From: Spirochaetales bacterium
Lineage (GTDB): Bacteria > Spirochaetota > Spirochaetia > DSM-2461
DNA: 36,350 nucleotides
Direction of reading: 5' to 3'
Assembly: GCA_003247135.1 (NCBI GenBank)
Contig: QKAW01000047.1
Location: 1-36,350, forward strand
Part shown: positions 18,137-28,200 of the stretch, in pieces
How the letters are laid out: every line of letters starts with the position of its first letter
Position numbering within the stretch: position 1 is the stretch's first letter
Made by a program: the position numbers and the translations under genes
Notes under the pieces: generated by a model
Seen by the model: the letters and a program-made list of their open reading frames with translations, nothing else
Told to the model about the DNA's origin: nothing
Database searches by the model: none

Positions 18137-20902
18137 GTGGAGAGATCCAAATTTTTCGATGCTTTTATTAAGCAGACCAAACAGGAACAGACCAGGGTTA
18201 AAAATAGAAATGGAAAAGAGTTTTATTTTCTCATTAATAAGGACAGTAAAGGTTTTTATGTTAAAACTGTTAATAAAAATCTGAAAAAAGTTAAAATTGA
18301 TAGTTTTAAATATACTGGTTATCTTAAAACTCTTATTGATCTTTATAACTCAAAAATATCTGAGCTTAAAACTGTTGTAGAATGGGATAATCCGGGATTC
18401 AATATTTATCTTGATAGATCTCAGGATATAATGGATCTGCTGGTGTTACAAAACAACTTAATTGATAATAATGGTAATCCTCTCTATATTTCGAATGCAA
18501 CCCACAGAATTACCCTTTCCATTGATAATTATGAGAACTATTTTAACTGTATAATCTGTGTAAATAACAGAAAAGTAGATCAAATCATCTCAGACAAGTA
18601 TATTTTGCATGAAAATAGAATATATTCTGTTGAAACTCTGGGTTCTGAGTTTAAGAGACTTCCTGAATTAAATGCATCGATAAAAAAAGATGAGCTATTG
18701 GCATATCTCTCTGTTGTTATGTCAAATTTTATCAATATCGATATTAAATATATGGGATATAAATTAAAAGAGTCAGGTGAGTGTGAACTTTTACCATCAT
18801 TAATTATTGAAAGTATTGATCAATTTGGGTATATGATTTTAAAAACAACCTATAGTTACGGTAATACAATAACACCAGATTTTTTTAGAAAATATGGCCC
18901 TACAAAACTGGTAACTCTTAATGAGGAGCAAAACTACCTTGAAATTTATGATCTGATTTTACCAGAAACTGATGTATTCGAGAATCTGCTAAAATTTCTA
19001 ATGTTTATAGAACGGGAGTATTTATTAAAAGACTCTTTTAATATTACAGAAGACAGCATTTTAATTAATCCTGATATGGCAAACTTACTTTTTACTTCAG
19101 AGATAAAGGAATTTTTAAATAACTTTTCTATCTTTGGGGATAAAATTTTAAAAAAATATAAACTTAGAAAAACTGAACCAAATCTGGAACTCCTTTTTAC
19201 CAGTAGAATCGATTATTTAGAGGGTAGTGCAGATTTAATATTAGGTGATGATAGAATTCCACTGTTTCAGGCAATAAAATCCTTTGATGAAAAAGGGTTT
19301 ATACCCCTTGTAAATGGAACAAAAGGCATTATAAATAAGAAATACATAGATACAGTTAGAAAAGTTATTCATTTAGGTAAAAACGGAGTAGAAGTATCAT
19401 TTTTTGACCTTCCATTTATTCAGGAGGAGTTGAAGGGTAGTATTAAAGGCAGTAGCTTTAAGGATAACCTGGAAAGATACAGAAACAGCAGAATAGAAGA
19501 GAATAAACTTTCATTAAAGGGATTTAAAGGAGAATTAAGGCCCTATCAGAAAGATGGAGTACAATGGCTTTTAAATCTTCATAAAATAGGTATTTCCGGT
19601 TGTCTGGCGGATGATATGGGGCTTGGGAAAACAGTTCAGACCATCGCATTTATACTTCAGGTTTTAGAAGAGAGAAATAATGAGCCTATTTTAATAGTTT
19701 TACCAAAAACACTTCTATTTAACTGGGAAAAAGAGATTAATAAATTCTCCAATTTAAAAAGTTACACCTATTATGGAAACAGCAGAAACTTTGACAATTT
19801 TAATAATTGTGACATTGTTTTAACAACATATCATACACTACGAAATGACATTGAAGGTTTTAGAGAAAAACAGTTTTTTTACACGATTCTTGATGAGATT
19901 CAAAATATAAAAAATCATAAATCCCAGATGGCAAAATCATGTTTTATGATAAAGAGTCGATATAAAATTGGTATTAGTGGAACACCAGTAGAAAACTCCC
20001 TGTCTGACCTATATTCAGTCTCCAGATTCCTTAATCCTACTCTATTTGGAACATATAAAAACTTTAGGGATAAATGGTCTGGGCCAATAGCTTCAGAAGA
20101 CAGTGAAATAATAACCAGTATATTAAAGAGTAAAATATCTCCACTGTTTTTAAGAAGGTTGAAAGAGGATGTTTTAGCTGATTTACCACCAAAAAGTGAG
20201 CAGGTCATATATATCGATATGAGTGATGAGCAGAAAAGTCTGTATGAAAGTGTAAGAAAGGATTACCACAACAAAATTAGATTGCAAATTAGGGATAAGG
20301 GTATTGATATGTCCCAATTTACGATAATTAAAGCCTTTATGGAACTTCGTCAGATAGCATCAATTCCGGAACTTAAATCCAATGGAATTCTGGATTCACC
20401 CAAAATGGAATACTGTATTGAACATTTAATGGAGACCCTCTCTTATGGGCATAAAGTTGTAATCTTTTCAAATTTTCTCGGAGTTATTAAGGGAATTGGA
20501 AAGTCACTTGATGAGTTAAACATTGGATACAGAGTTATTACAGGTGCAACAAACAGAAGAGAAGAGGTAGTCGAGGAATTTTCAGAGAATAAGGATGTAA
20601 AAGTTCTAATAATGACACTAAAAACCGGAGGTGTTGGACTTAACCTGACTGTTGCAAGCTATGTATATATATTTGATCCATGGTGGAATATTGCAAGTGA
20701 AAACCAGGCCATAGACAGAACCCATAGAATTGGTCAGCAGAAGCCTGTATTTTGCTATAGATTTATATCCAGGGGATCAATTGAAGAGAAAATTTTGGAA
20801 CTTCAAAGCAGAAAAAGAGAACTTTTTGATAATTTATTTACTATATCAAGGGATAGTATAAGCAGTTTTACATCCCAGGATATTGATTATTTACTAGGAT
20901 GA
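18137..20902 (+). CDS. SNF2-family DNA/RNA translocase ATPase
   Basis: Superfamily 2 SNF2 ATPase, 921 residues. The C-terminal half holds the motor: Q-like region LRPYQKDGVQWL, motif I DDMGLGKT (492-499), motif II DEIQ (586-589, where many bacterial members have DEAQ), motif III SGTPVENSLSDLYS, motif V LKTGGVGLNLTVA and motif VI RTHRIGQ (861-867). The N-terminal ~450 residues are divergent and I see no CxC-type SWIM zinc finger. It may remodel nucleoprotein, as RapA does at RNA polymerase, but its target is unknown. The GTG start follows the ktrA stop directly and has no clear SD, so it probably depends on coupling. The next gene begins five bases after its stop. Confidence 0.9.
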   Translation: MERSKFFDAFIKQTKQEQTRVKNRNGKEFYFLINKDSKGFYVKTVNKNLKKVKIDSFKYTGYLKTLIDLYNSKISELKTVVEWDNPGFNIYLDRSQDIMDLLVLQNNLIDNNGNPLYISNATHRITLSIDNYENYFNCIICVNNRKVDQIISDKYILHENRIYSVETLGSEFKRLPELNASIKKDELLAYLSVVMSNFINIDIKYMGYKLKESGECELLPSLIIESIDQFGYMILKTTYSYGNTITPDFFRKYGPTKLVTLNEEQNYLEIYDLILPETDVFENLLKFLMFIEREYLLKDSFNITEDSILINPDMANLLFTSEIKEFLNNFSIFGDKILKKYKLRKTEPNLELLFTSRIDYLEGSADLILGDDRIPLFQAIKSFDEKGFIPLVNGTKGIINKKYIDTVRKVIHLGKNGVEVSFFDLPFIQEELKGSIKGSSFKDNLERYRNSRIEENKLSLKGFKGELRPYQKDGVQWLLNLHKIGISGCLADDMGLGKTVQTIAFILQVLEERNNEPILIVLPKTLLFNWEKEINKFSNLKSYTYYGNSRNFDNFNNCDIVLTTYHTLRNDIEGFREKQFFYTILDEIQNIKNHKSQMAKSCFMIKSRYKIGISGTPVENSLSDLYSVSRFLNPTLFGTYKNFRDKWSGPIASEDSEIITSILKSKISPLFLRRLKEDVLADLPPKSEQVIYIDMSDEQKSLYESVRKDYHNKIRLQIRDKGIDMSQFTIIKAFMELRQIASIPELKSNGILDSPKMEYCIEHLMETLSYGHKVVIFSNFLGVIKGIGKSLDELNIGYRVITGATNRREEVVEEFSENKDVKVLIMTLKTGGVGLNLTVASYVYIFDPWWNIASENQAIDRTHRIGQQKPVFCYRFISRGSIEEKILELQSRKRELFDNLFTISRDSISSFTSQDIDYLLG

Positions 20903-20906
20903 TAAA

Positions 20907-22496
20907 GTGTACAGAGATGATATAATTGATGATTTAATGGAAAACTACAGCAAAAGTTCACTTCAAGTTCTACTGAATTATATGGGGATACAATTTAAAG
21001 AGAGCCAAAATAAGCTGGAGCTTATTAATAGTGTCTGTGATGGTTTAACTAATAAAGAAACATTTAATAAATTTTTTAGCAAACTAACACCGGAAGCCAG
21101 AAAAGTTGTAGAGCATCTGACTTGGGATGGAATCTCAACATTGAATCATATAGAGTCTTTAAACCATATAAAAATAACACTTGATGATTATTATGGAAAT
21201 ACAAAGGATCCATTTATCAAGAATTTTAAAAGCAGTTATACAAAATATATTCTTTTCTCAACAGGACTTAGAGCGCTATTAAAAAAAGGAATTAAAAGAC
21301 CTGATTACAAAAAATGTGAACTAACAAACTTTATTAAATATACAGATTTAGGAATTGTTGAGAATATTTGTGCAATTATTGATTTTATTGAGAGTGAAAA
21401 TATAAATGAGAGGGATTTTAAATTAAAAATACTTGTTAGAACATATAAAAAATTTGAAGAAAGATTCAATCTTGAGCACATATATTCTAATAAAATAATT
21501 GAGATAATATTAAAATTTTTACAATTTCAACAATCTCAAAATAACAACTATCAGACCCTTGAATATTTATTTAATAACTACAAGTCTGGTAAGCTAAGTG
21601 CTGTTTATAATATAGATGAATATCTTTTCTTAAATAATGTAAAAGGGTTTAGTAATAATAGGCATCTGGATATATTTTTCAAAAGAGGCCGATACTCAAT
21701 TCTTAACAGAATAAGATCCTATGATACAAGGGAATGGATAGATATTGACGCTTTTGTTAGAGAGATAAGTTTAGATGAAGAGACACAAATATTTGATACA
21801 ACATATTTTGGAGATCTGCTATCAACAAAGGGCAGCCCGGGAATTAAACTGGATCAGAAGTATTCAAACGAAGAGTTTCTTATTAACCCTCTTGTTTGTG
21901 GTGCAGCTATGTTTTTATACAGCTTTGGCTGTTCAGACCTTATGTATGCTGATAAAAATTTTAGTAAAATAACTCATTTTAAGCTGACATCACTGGGTTG
22001 TAAAATAATGGGACTACCTTCTGATTATGTAATAAAAGAGGAAAAGCAGTTTTCATTTGAATTTAATTCAATAATAAAAGCTATCTCTACACCAGAAGAG
22101 AACATTAGCGGAATAAATTTTCTTGAAGATATTGGGGATAAAATCGGATCAGGCCTATATTTAACTACACATGAATCACTATTTAGAAACTGTAACTCCA
22201 GAGAAGATTGTGAAAAAAAATTGGAAAAAGTAGAAGAGATTGCTCCTAAAAACCTACCAATAATATGGGAAAATTTTATTGAAAGTGCTTATAATCGAAT
22301 TTGTCCAATCTACAATGAACAGAATTTAATTGTTATTAATTTCCCAAAAGGTGATAAAGAATTTATAGATTTGGTAGTAAATAATAGAAATATACGGAAA
22401 TTGTACAGTATGGTCGAAGGATTTAGAGGTGCTTTTACTCCTGAAAATTATATACAATTCAAAAAAAACATGAAGGAAAAAGGTTATTTTCTCTAA
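20907..22496 (+). CDS. Hypothetical protein, probable partner of the SNF2 ATPase
   Basis: 529 residues; no family recognised with confidence. The first ~45 residues (SLQVLLNYMGIQFKESQNKLELI) resemble a SAP-like helix-extended-helix DNA-binding motif. Residues 58-80 (LTPEARKVVEHLTWDG) read like the start of a winged-helix module. The remainder is helical and charged, with no transmembrane segment or signal peptide. The GTG start has AGGAT seven bases upstream, inside the end of the SNF2 gene. The tight spacing suggests a dedicated subunit or cofactor of the SNF2 protein. Function unknown. Confidence 0.7.
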   Translation: MYRDDIIDDLMENYSKSSLQVLLNYMGIQFKESQNKLELINSVCDGLTNKETFNKFFSKLTPEARKVVEHLTWDGISTLNHIESLNHIKITLDDYYGNTKDPFIKNFKSSYTKYILFSTGLRALLKKGIKRPDYKKCELTNFIKYTDLGIVENICAIIDFIESENINERDFKLKILVRTYKKFEERFNLEHIYSNKIIEIILKFLQFQQSQNNNYQTLEYLFNNYKSGKLSAVYNIDEYLFLNNVKGFSNNRHLDIFFKRGRYSILNRIRSYDTREWIDIDAFVREISLDEETQIFDTTYFGDLLSTKGSPGIKLDQKYSNEEFLINPLVCGAAMFLYSFGCSDLMYADKNFSKITHFKLTSLGCKIMGLPSDYVIKEEKQFSFEFNSIIKAISTPEENISGINFLEDIGDKIGSGLYLTTHESLFRNCNSREDCEKKLEKVEEIAPKNLPIIWENFIESAYNRICPIYNEQNLIVINFPKGDKEFIDLVVNNRNIRKLYSMVEGFRGAFTPENYIQFKKNMKEKGYFL

Positions 22497-22529
22497 CTTA
22501 TTAGTAATATTTATTATATAGTATAATTT

Positions 22530-23723
22530 ATGAATAATGAAAACTATAAATTAGAGACAATACTTTCCCATATGGCAGATATTGGTGGAATTAAGGATAT
22601 TTACGGTGCATCCCATATGCCAATTTACCAAACTGCAACTTTTGATCTGAAAAAGCAGGGTGAGGATCCCTATGACTATACAAGAAGTGGAAATCCAACT
22701 AGAGATTCTCTGGAAAATCTTTTATCTGCTGCATGCTCCGCCAAAGGAACAATATTAACACATACTGGAATAGGGGCAATTGCACTTCTGCTGGAAACTT
22801 TTTTAACTTATAACTCAAAGGTATTAATAGATAGAGATACCTATGGCGGAACCTATAGACTTTTAAAGTACTATAAAGAGAAACTAAATGTTAATTTGGT
22901 TTTTGCTGATTTTAGAGATCATGATCAGGTAGATAATTTATTGTCAGATAATAGTATTACTCTTGTGTTAATAGAATCACCAACTAATCCAGGACTAAAA
23001 ATTATAGATTTAAAAGCTATATCGAAACTTACACAAAAATATGGTGCTATTTTGGCTGTAGATAACAGTTTAGCCACATTTGCAAGCCAGAAACCTCTGG
23101 AACTTGGAGCTGATATATCCCTTTTTTCAACAACAAAATATATTTCCGGCCATGGTTCTGTAATTGGTGGAGCAATTGCTTCCAATAAAACTGACTTGCT
23201 TAAGAGATTAAGATTTGTTTCAAATGCCCAGGGTAGAAATCAGAATCCTATGGACGTGTATGTCGTATCCTTGGGATTACCCTCCCTGCCTGTTAGGCTG
23301 AAGGCTCATGAGGAGAAAGCTCTGGTTCTTGCTAAATGGTTGGAGAAGCAAAGCTGCGTATTACGAGTTGTATATCCGGGGCTTGAATCACATCCTGATC
23401 ATGAATTGGCAAAAAAACAGATGAAATATTTTAATGGAGTTATGACTGTAGATTTTGATTCAATTGAATTAGCTGAATTTACAGTTGCTAATCTCAAGCT
23501 TTTTAGTGAAAAATGTTCCTTTGGAACTCCAGACAGCAGAATAGAGATCCCGGGGAAAATAAGTCATGCTTCATTTTCGGAGGAAGAGCTGCTTGAAATT
23601 GGAATAAAAAAATCCACAGTAAGAATTTCTGTCGGTCTAGAGGATGTTATGGATCTAATCAGTGATTTACAAGGAGTTTTTGATGAATTTAGATTATTAC
23701 AAACCAATTCCCTGGGGAAATAG
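22530..23723 (+). CDS. Cys/Met metabolism PLP-dependent enzyme (cystathionine gamma-synthase/lyase type)
   Basis: Fold type I PLP enzyme of the trans-sulfuration family, 397 residues, normal length. Motifs: YTRSGNPTRDSLE near residue 50 (phosphate and subunit contacts), THTGIGAI in the cofactor region, and the Schiff-base Lys203 in STTKYISGHG, close to Lys198 of E. coli MetB. VLIESPTNPGLKIIDL and VDNSLAT are typical of gamma-synthases and lyases. Choosing among cystathionine gamma-synthase, cystathionine lyase and methionine gamma-lyase is not possible here. No SD precedes the ATG; a TATAAT ends two bases before it. The 3' end overlaps the next gene by 41 bases. Confidence 0.88.
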   Translation: MNNENYKLETILSHMADIGGIKDIYGASHMPIYQTATFDLKKQGEDPYDYTRSGNPTRDSLENLLSAACSAKGTILTHTGIGAIALLLETFLTYNSKVLIDRDTYGGTYRLLKYYKEKLNVNLVFADFRDHDQVDNLLSDNSITLVLIESPTNPGLKIIDLKAISKLTQKYGAILAVDNSLATFASQKPLELGADISLFSTTKYISGHGSVIGGAIASNKTDLLKRLRFVSNAQGRNQNPMDVYVVSLGLPSLPVRLKAHEEKALVLAKWLEKQSCVLRVVYPGLESHPDHELAKKQMKYFNGVMTVDFDSIELAEFTVANLKLFSEKCSFGTPDSRIEIPGKISHASFSEEELLEIGIKKSTVRISVGLEDVMDLISDLQGVFDEFRLLQTNSLGK

Positions 23724-25146
23724 TATACCTCTTTCAAATCCATACGCTTTTTCTGTAAGTATGCCTACAATTCAAAGTGTTATAGAGTATGAAGAAGAGA
23801 GTAAAATCAGCAAAGAAGTAGTTAAATATGCTTATCCCAGAATTGTTTTCCATCCTTACATAGAACAGGTTTTGGATGTAGCATCTGTCAAACTAAACCT
23901 TAAAAGAGACTCAATATTTTTACTTCCGGACTTAAGGTCAGGAAAAATTGTTTCGGAGTTATCAAAGTGTGAGGTTGAATTTTATGATTTTCACTGTTTT
24001 ACTGTAGCATTTATTACAGATAGTAAAAAAATACCGGACTTTTATGCTTTTATGAAACATTGTGGTTATACAGTTTTTGATAGAGAAGCTGAGGATTTGC
24101 TAATTTCACTTGGGTTAAAAAAACATACTTTTAATGAGGTTATTAAAGAAGATGGTGATGAAGAGTACATTAAAAACATCTTAATTTATGGATACGGAAA
24201 ATCAGAAATTTTCCTCTCTAACTGTGGAATGAATGGAATTTATTCCGGTTTTCAGTTAGTGAAAAACATTCAGAGTAAAAAAAAGAGAGAGCTTTTTATA
24301 ATTTATGGATGGGCTTATTCAGACTCTTTGCAAATTTTTAAAAAATGTACTAAGGAATATATAATAATCCCCGATGTATCTGATACTCATGAGCTTGAAG
24401 AAATTCTCAAGAAGAGAGGGAGTGATGTAGCAGCTATTTATCTTGAAACAGTATCAAATCCTGTTATTGCTGTACCAGATATAAAAAAAGTGTATGATCT
24501 CTCAACTAAGTATGATTTCCTGGTTTTAGTTGATAATACCTTTGCAACACCTTGGAGTGTTAATATTGGAAACTTATGTGATATTATTTTTGAAAGTTTA
24601 ACAAAATATGCCTCTGGACAAGGAGATTTAATGGCTGGAGCAGTTATTTTTCCCGAAACCACAAGGATTTCTATGAGTAGTATTGTGGAAATTGAAAAGT
24701 ATAGAGTTCCTCTTTACCCAAGAGTTGTTAAAAGATTGGCTTATTCAATAACTGATTATAAATCCAGAATTGAACAGGTAAATAGTAATGCAAAAAAACT
24801 TGTAAAGAATCTAGGTTCAATGATTGGTCTTAAACATATATATTCTGTTGAGGGTAATAAGAACTGGGATAAAATTAAAAAAGATGATAATAGCTTCTGT
24901 GGTGTTGTATCTGTTGTTTTTGATAAACCTGTTGAATCTGTTTATGACAGTCTGAATCTTCCGAAAGGTCCAAGTCTAGGTACAGTTTTTCCTCTGGTTA
25001 TGCCCTATACTCTATTAGCTCATTATCAGGAGCTCAAATCTGAAGAGGGGAGAGCAGACCTTGAAAAAGCAGGTCTTTTCTATGGTCTATTGCGAATTTC
25101 TGTGGGAACTGATGATTCTGATTTAATTATTAAAGCACTTCAATAA
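23683..25146 (+). CDS. PLP-dependent cystathionine gamma-synthase-like enzyme with N-terminal extension
   Basis: 487 residues. The C-terminal ~370 are a trans-sulfuration PLP domain: AAIYLETVSNPVIAVPDI, VDNTFATPW and the PLP Lys308 in SLTKYASGQGD. That lysine lies about 105 residues later than in MetB-type enzymes, so an extra N-terminal segment is present (YPRIVFHPYIEQV and following). This resembles the long fungal Str2-type cystathionine gamma-synthases, a match from memory. The GTG at 23662 is less likely than the ATG at 23683, which lies six bases after AAGGAG. The start is inside the previous gene (41-base overlap), so the two are translationally coupled and may form one complex or consecutive steps. 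It ends 34 bases before a shared terminator. Confidence 0.82.
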   Translation: MNLDYYKPIPWGNSIPLSNPYAFSVSMPTIQSVIEYEEESKISKEVVKYAYPRIVFHPYIEQVLDVASVKLNLKRDSIFLLPDLRSGKIVSELSKCEVEFYDFHCFTVAFITDSKKIPDFYAFMKHCGYTVFDREAEDLLISLGLKKHTFNEVIKEDGDEEYIKNILIYGYGKSEIFLSNCGMNGIYSGFQLVKNIQSKKKRELFIIYGWAYSDSLQIFKKCTKEYIIIPDVSDTHELEEILKKRGSDVAAIYLETVSNPVIAVPDIKKVYDLSTKYDFLVLVDNTFATPWSVNIGNLCDIIFESLTKYASGQGDLMAGAVIFPETTRISMSSIVEIEKYRVPLYPRVVKRLAYSITDYKSRIEQVNSNAKKLVKNLGSMIGLKHIYSVEGNKNWDKIKKDDNSFCGVVSVVFDKPVESVYDSLNLPKGPSLGTVFPLVMPYTLLAHYQELKSEEGRADLEKAGLFYGLLRISVGTDDSDLIIKALQ

Positions 25147-25180
25147 TTGCATTTCATTTTAAAATTTCTTATTAAAATAA

Positions 25181-25206
25181 AAAACCCGAACCTGAGTTCG
25201 GGTTTT
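25181..25206. terminator. Bidirectional terminator between the PLP genes and PFOR
   Basis: AAAACCCGAAC (25181-25191), loop CTGA and GTTCGGGTTTT (25196-25206) form a perfect 11-bp stem. The A-run on the left gives a T-run on the minus strand and the right arm ends in T4, so it can stop the plus-strand PLP operon and the minus-strand PFOR gene. Confidence 0.92.
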
Positions 25207-25229
25207 AAGTAGCTTTCTGTTAAGAAAGA

Positions 25230-28200
25230 TTACATGATTTCTCCCATTTTCTTATAGAAGTCCCATCTTCTCTTAGCGTTAACTTCAGCTTGTGCAAATA
25301 GAGCTTCAGCCTGCTCTGGAGCAGTTTTCTCTAATGCAGTATATCTTCTTTCGCTTCTGATAAAGTCCTGGTAGCTTTCTGATGGCTCTTTAGATTCCCA
25401 AATGAATCTTTCACCTTCTGGAAGTGCCGGGTTATATCTGAATAGAGGCCAGTAACCTGAGTCAACAGCTCTCTTCATCTCATTTTGAGATTTAGACATA
25501 TTAATTCCGTGAGCAATACATGGAGAGTAAGCGAAGATGATTGATGGACCATCCCATGCTTCAGCCTCTTCAAATACTTGTTGAGTTTGAGCTCGGCTAG
25601 CACCCATTGCAATTGAACCAACATAAACGTGTCCATAACTCATACACATAAGAGCCATGTTCTTTTTATCGTTTCTCATACCTGCGTTAGCAAATTTAGC
25701 AACAGCTCCAACTGGAGTTGATTTTGATGCTTGACCACCAGTATTTGAGTAAACCTCTGTATCAAGAACAAGAATATTAACATTTTTGTTGTTAGATACA
25801 ACATGGTCAACACCTGAGTAACCAATATCATAAGCCCAACCATCACCACCGATAATCCATACAGATTTATCAATAAAGTAGTCACAAAGCTCTTTGATTT
25901 TTTCAAGATCTTCTTTTACTTGACCATTAGCAGCAGCAATTGCAGCTGGTAATAATTTAGCAACTTCTTTCTGGTTGTAGAACTGTTCATCATCTTTAGA
26001 TGTCCAGTTTGCCATTGCTGTATTTAAAGCAGCAGTTAATTCAGCTGTAGTTCCAGCAGCTAATACTGCTTCAACTTTAACTTTTAACAAGCTTCTGTTT
26101 GCGTCTACAGCTAATCTCATACCAAAACCATACTCTGCATTGTCTTCAAATAGTGAGTTACCCCATGTAGGACCTCTACCATTTTTATCAGTAGTATATG
26201 GAATTGATGGGAATGTACCACCATAGATTGATGAACAACCTGTAGCATTTGCAGCAACAATTCTAGTACCGAATAGTTGAGACATTAACTTAACATAAGG
26301 TGTTTCACCACAACCTGCACAAGCTCCTGAGAACTCAAATAGAGGTTTTTTGAATTGAGTACCTTTGAATGTATTTAAAGAAACACCTTCAAATACTTCT
26401 GGTAAAGAGTTGAAGTATGTAGTTCTTGCAACTTCACCTGTAGCATTTACATCTGCTAGAGTTTTCATTTCAAGAGCTTTAACTTTTTTCTTACCTGGAC
26501 AAACATCAACACAAACACCACATCCTGTACAGTCTTCTGTATAAACCTGAATTCTGTACTGTAAGTCATTCTCGTTTTTAGCTGTTGATTTAATTGTAGT
26601 AAAACCTTCCGGTGCTTTAGCAACATCAGCAGGAGTAATTTGAGCAGCTCTGATAACAGCGTGTGGACAAGCCATAACACACTGGTTACATTGGATACAG
26701 TTGTCATGTAACCAAACAGGAACTGTTGGAGCAACACCCCTTTTCTCAAATTTTGATGTACCAGTTGGAACTGTACCATCGTAAGACATTTTTGATACCG
26801 GAATATCATCACCTTTCATTAATGAAACTGGTCTTAAAATATCTTTAATAAATGCTGGAGTATCAGCTTTAATAGGTATAAATTCTGGTGGTGTGAAAGA
26901 TTCAGTAATAGTTGTAGGAACTTTTACTTCTTCTAAACCTGCAGCTGCATCATCAATACATTTCCAGTTCATGTCAACAATATCTTGACCTTTTCTGATA
27001 AATGTCTTTTTAACTGCATCTTTTAATAACTGCATAGCTTCTGCTTCAGGTATTAATCCAGTTAATTTAAAGAATATAGACTGCATTACTGTACTAATTT
27101 TATTTCCAAGTCCAGCAGCTTCTGCAATTTTTAAAGCATCGATATTATAGAATTTAATCTCGTTTTTGATAATAAATTCCTGCATATCTTTAGTTAAGTG
27201 GTTAAATGCTTTATCTGCACCAAAATCAGAGTTTAATACAAAAATTCCACCTTTTTTAAGAGGTGATAACATATCGTATTTTCCGATATATGATGGTTGG
27301 TTACAAGATACAAAGTCTGCACTGTTAATTAACCATGGCATGTTACATGAATCACTACCAAATCTTAAGTGAGAACAAGTTACACCACCAGATTTTTTAG
27401 AGTCATATACAAAGTATGATTGTGCGTTAAGACCTGCATTGTGACCAATAATTTTTGTAGAGTTTTTAGTTGCTCCGATTGTTCCATCAGAACCAAGACC
27501 CCAGAACATACATGATCTGATTTTTGAAGATGATACATCAAATTTCTCATTAACTGAAATTGAAAGGTTAGTAACATCATCGTTGATACCAACTGTAAAG
27601 TTGTGAGTATTTTTACCATCCATGTGATCATAAACTGCTTTAACATCAGAAGGAGTAAACTCTTTTGATGAAAGACCGTATCTACCACCGATAACAGAAA
27701 TATCATGTTTACCTTGTGTTGCAAGCACTGTAACAACGTTTTGGTATAATGGTTCACCAAGGGATCCACACTCTTTAGTTCTGTCAAGTACAGCAATTTT
27801 TTTACATGTTGATGGAATTGCATCAATAAATGCTTTAGCACTGAATGGCCAGAAAAGTCTTACTTTAATAATACCAACTTTTTCGCCTCTAGCTGTTAGG
27901 AAATTAACTGCGTGTTCAGCTGTATCACAACCTGAACCCATTAATATAATAACTTTTTCAGCATCTTTAGCACCAACATAGTCAAATAGGTTATATTTTC
28001 TTCCTGTTAATTCACCAACTTGATCCATGTATTTTTGAACAATACCTGGAACTGCTTCATAGTGCTTGTTTGTAGTCTCTCGACCCTGGAAGTAAACATC
28101 CTGGTTTTGAGCTGCAACTTTAACAATTGGAGCTTCTGGTTTCATTCCTCTTTTTTTGAATTTTTCAATATATTCAGGTTTGATAAGAGTTTTAATTTCA

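Noticed and set aside
18137..22496. A DISARM-type or other known phage defence system, suggested by the SNF2 gene.
   Set aside because: No methyltransferase, phospholipase D or other defence partners are adjacent; the genes are tied to ktrAB instead.
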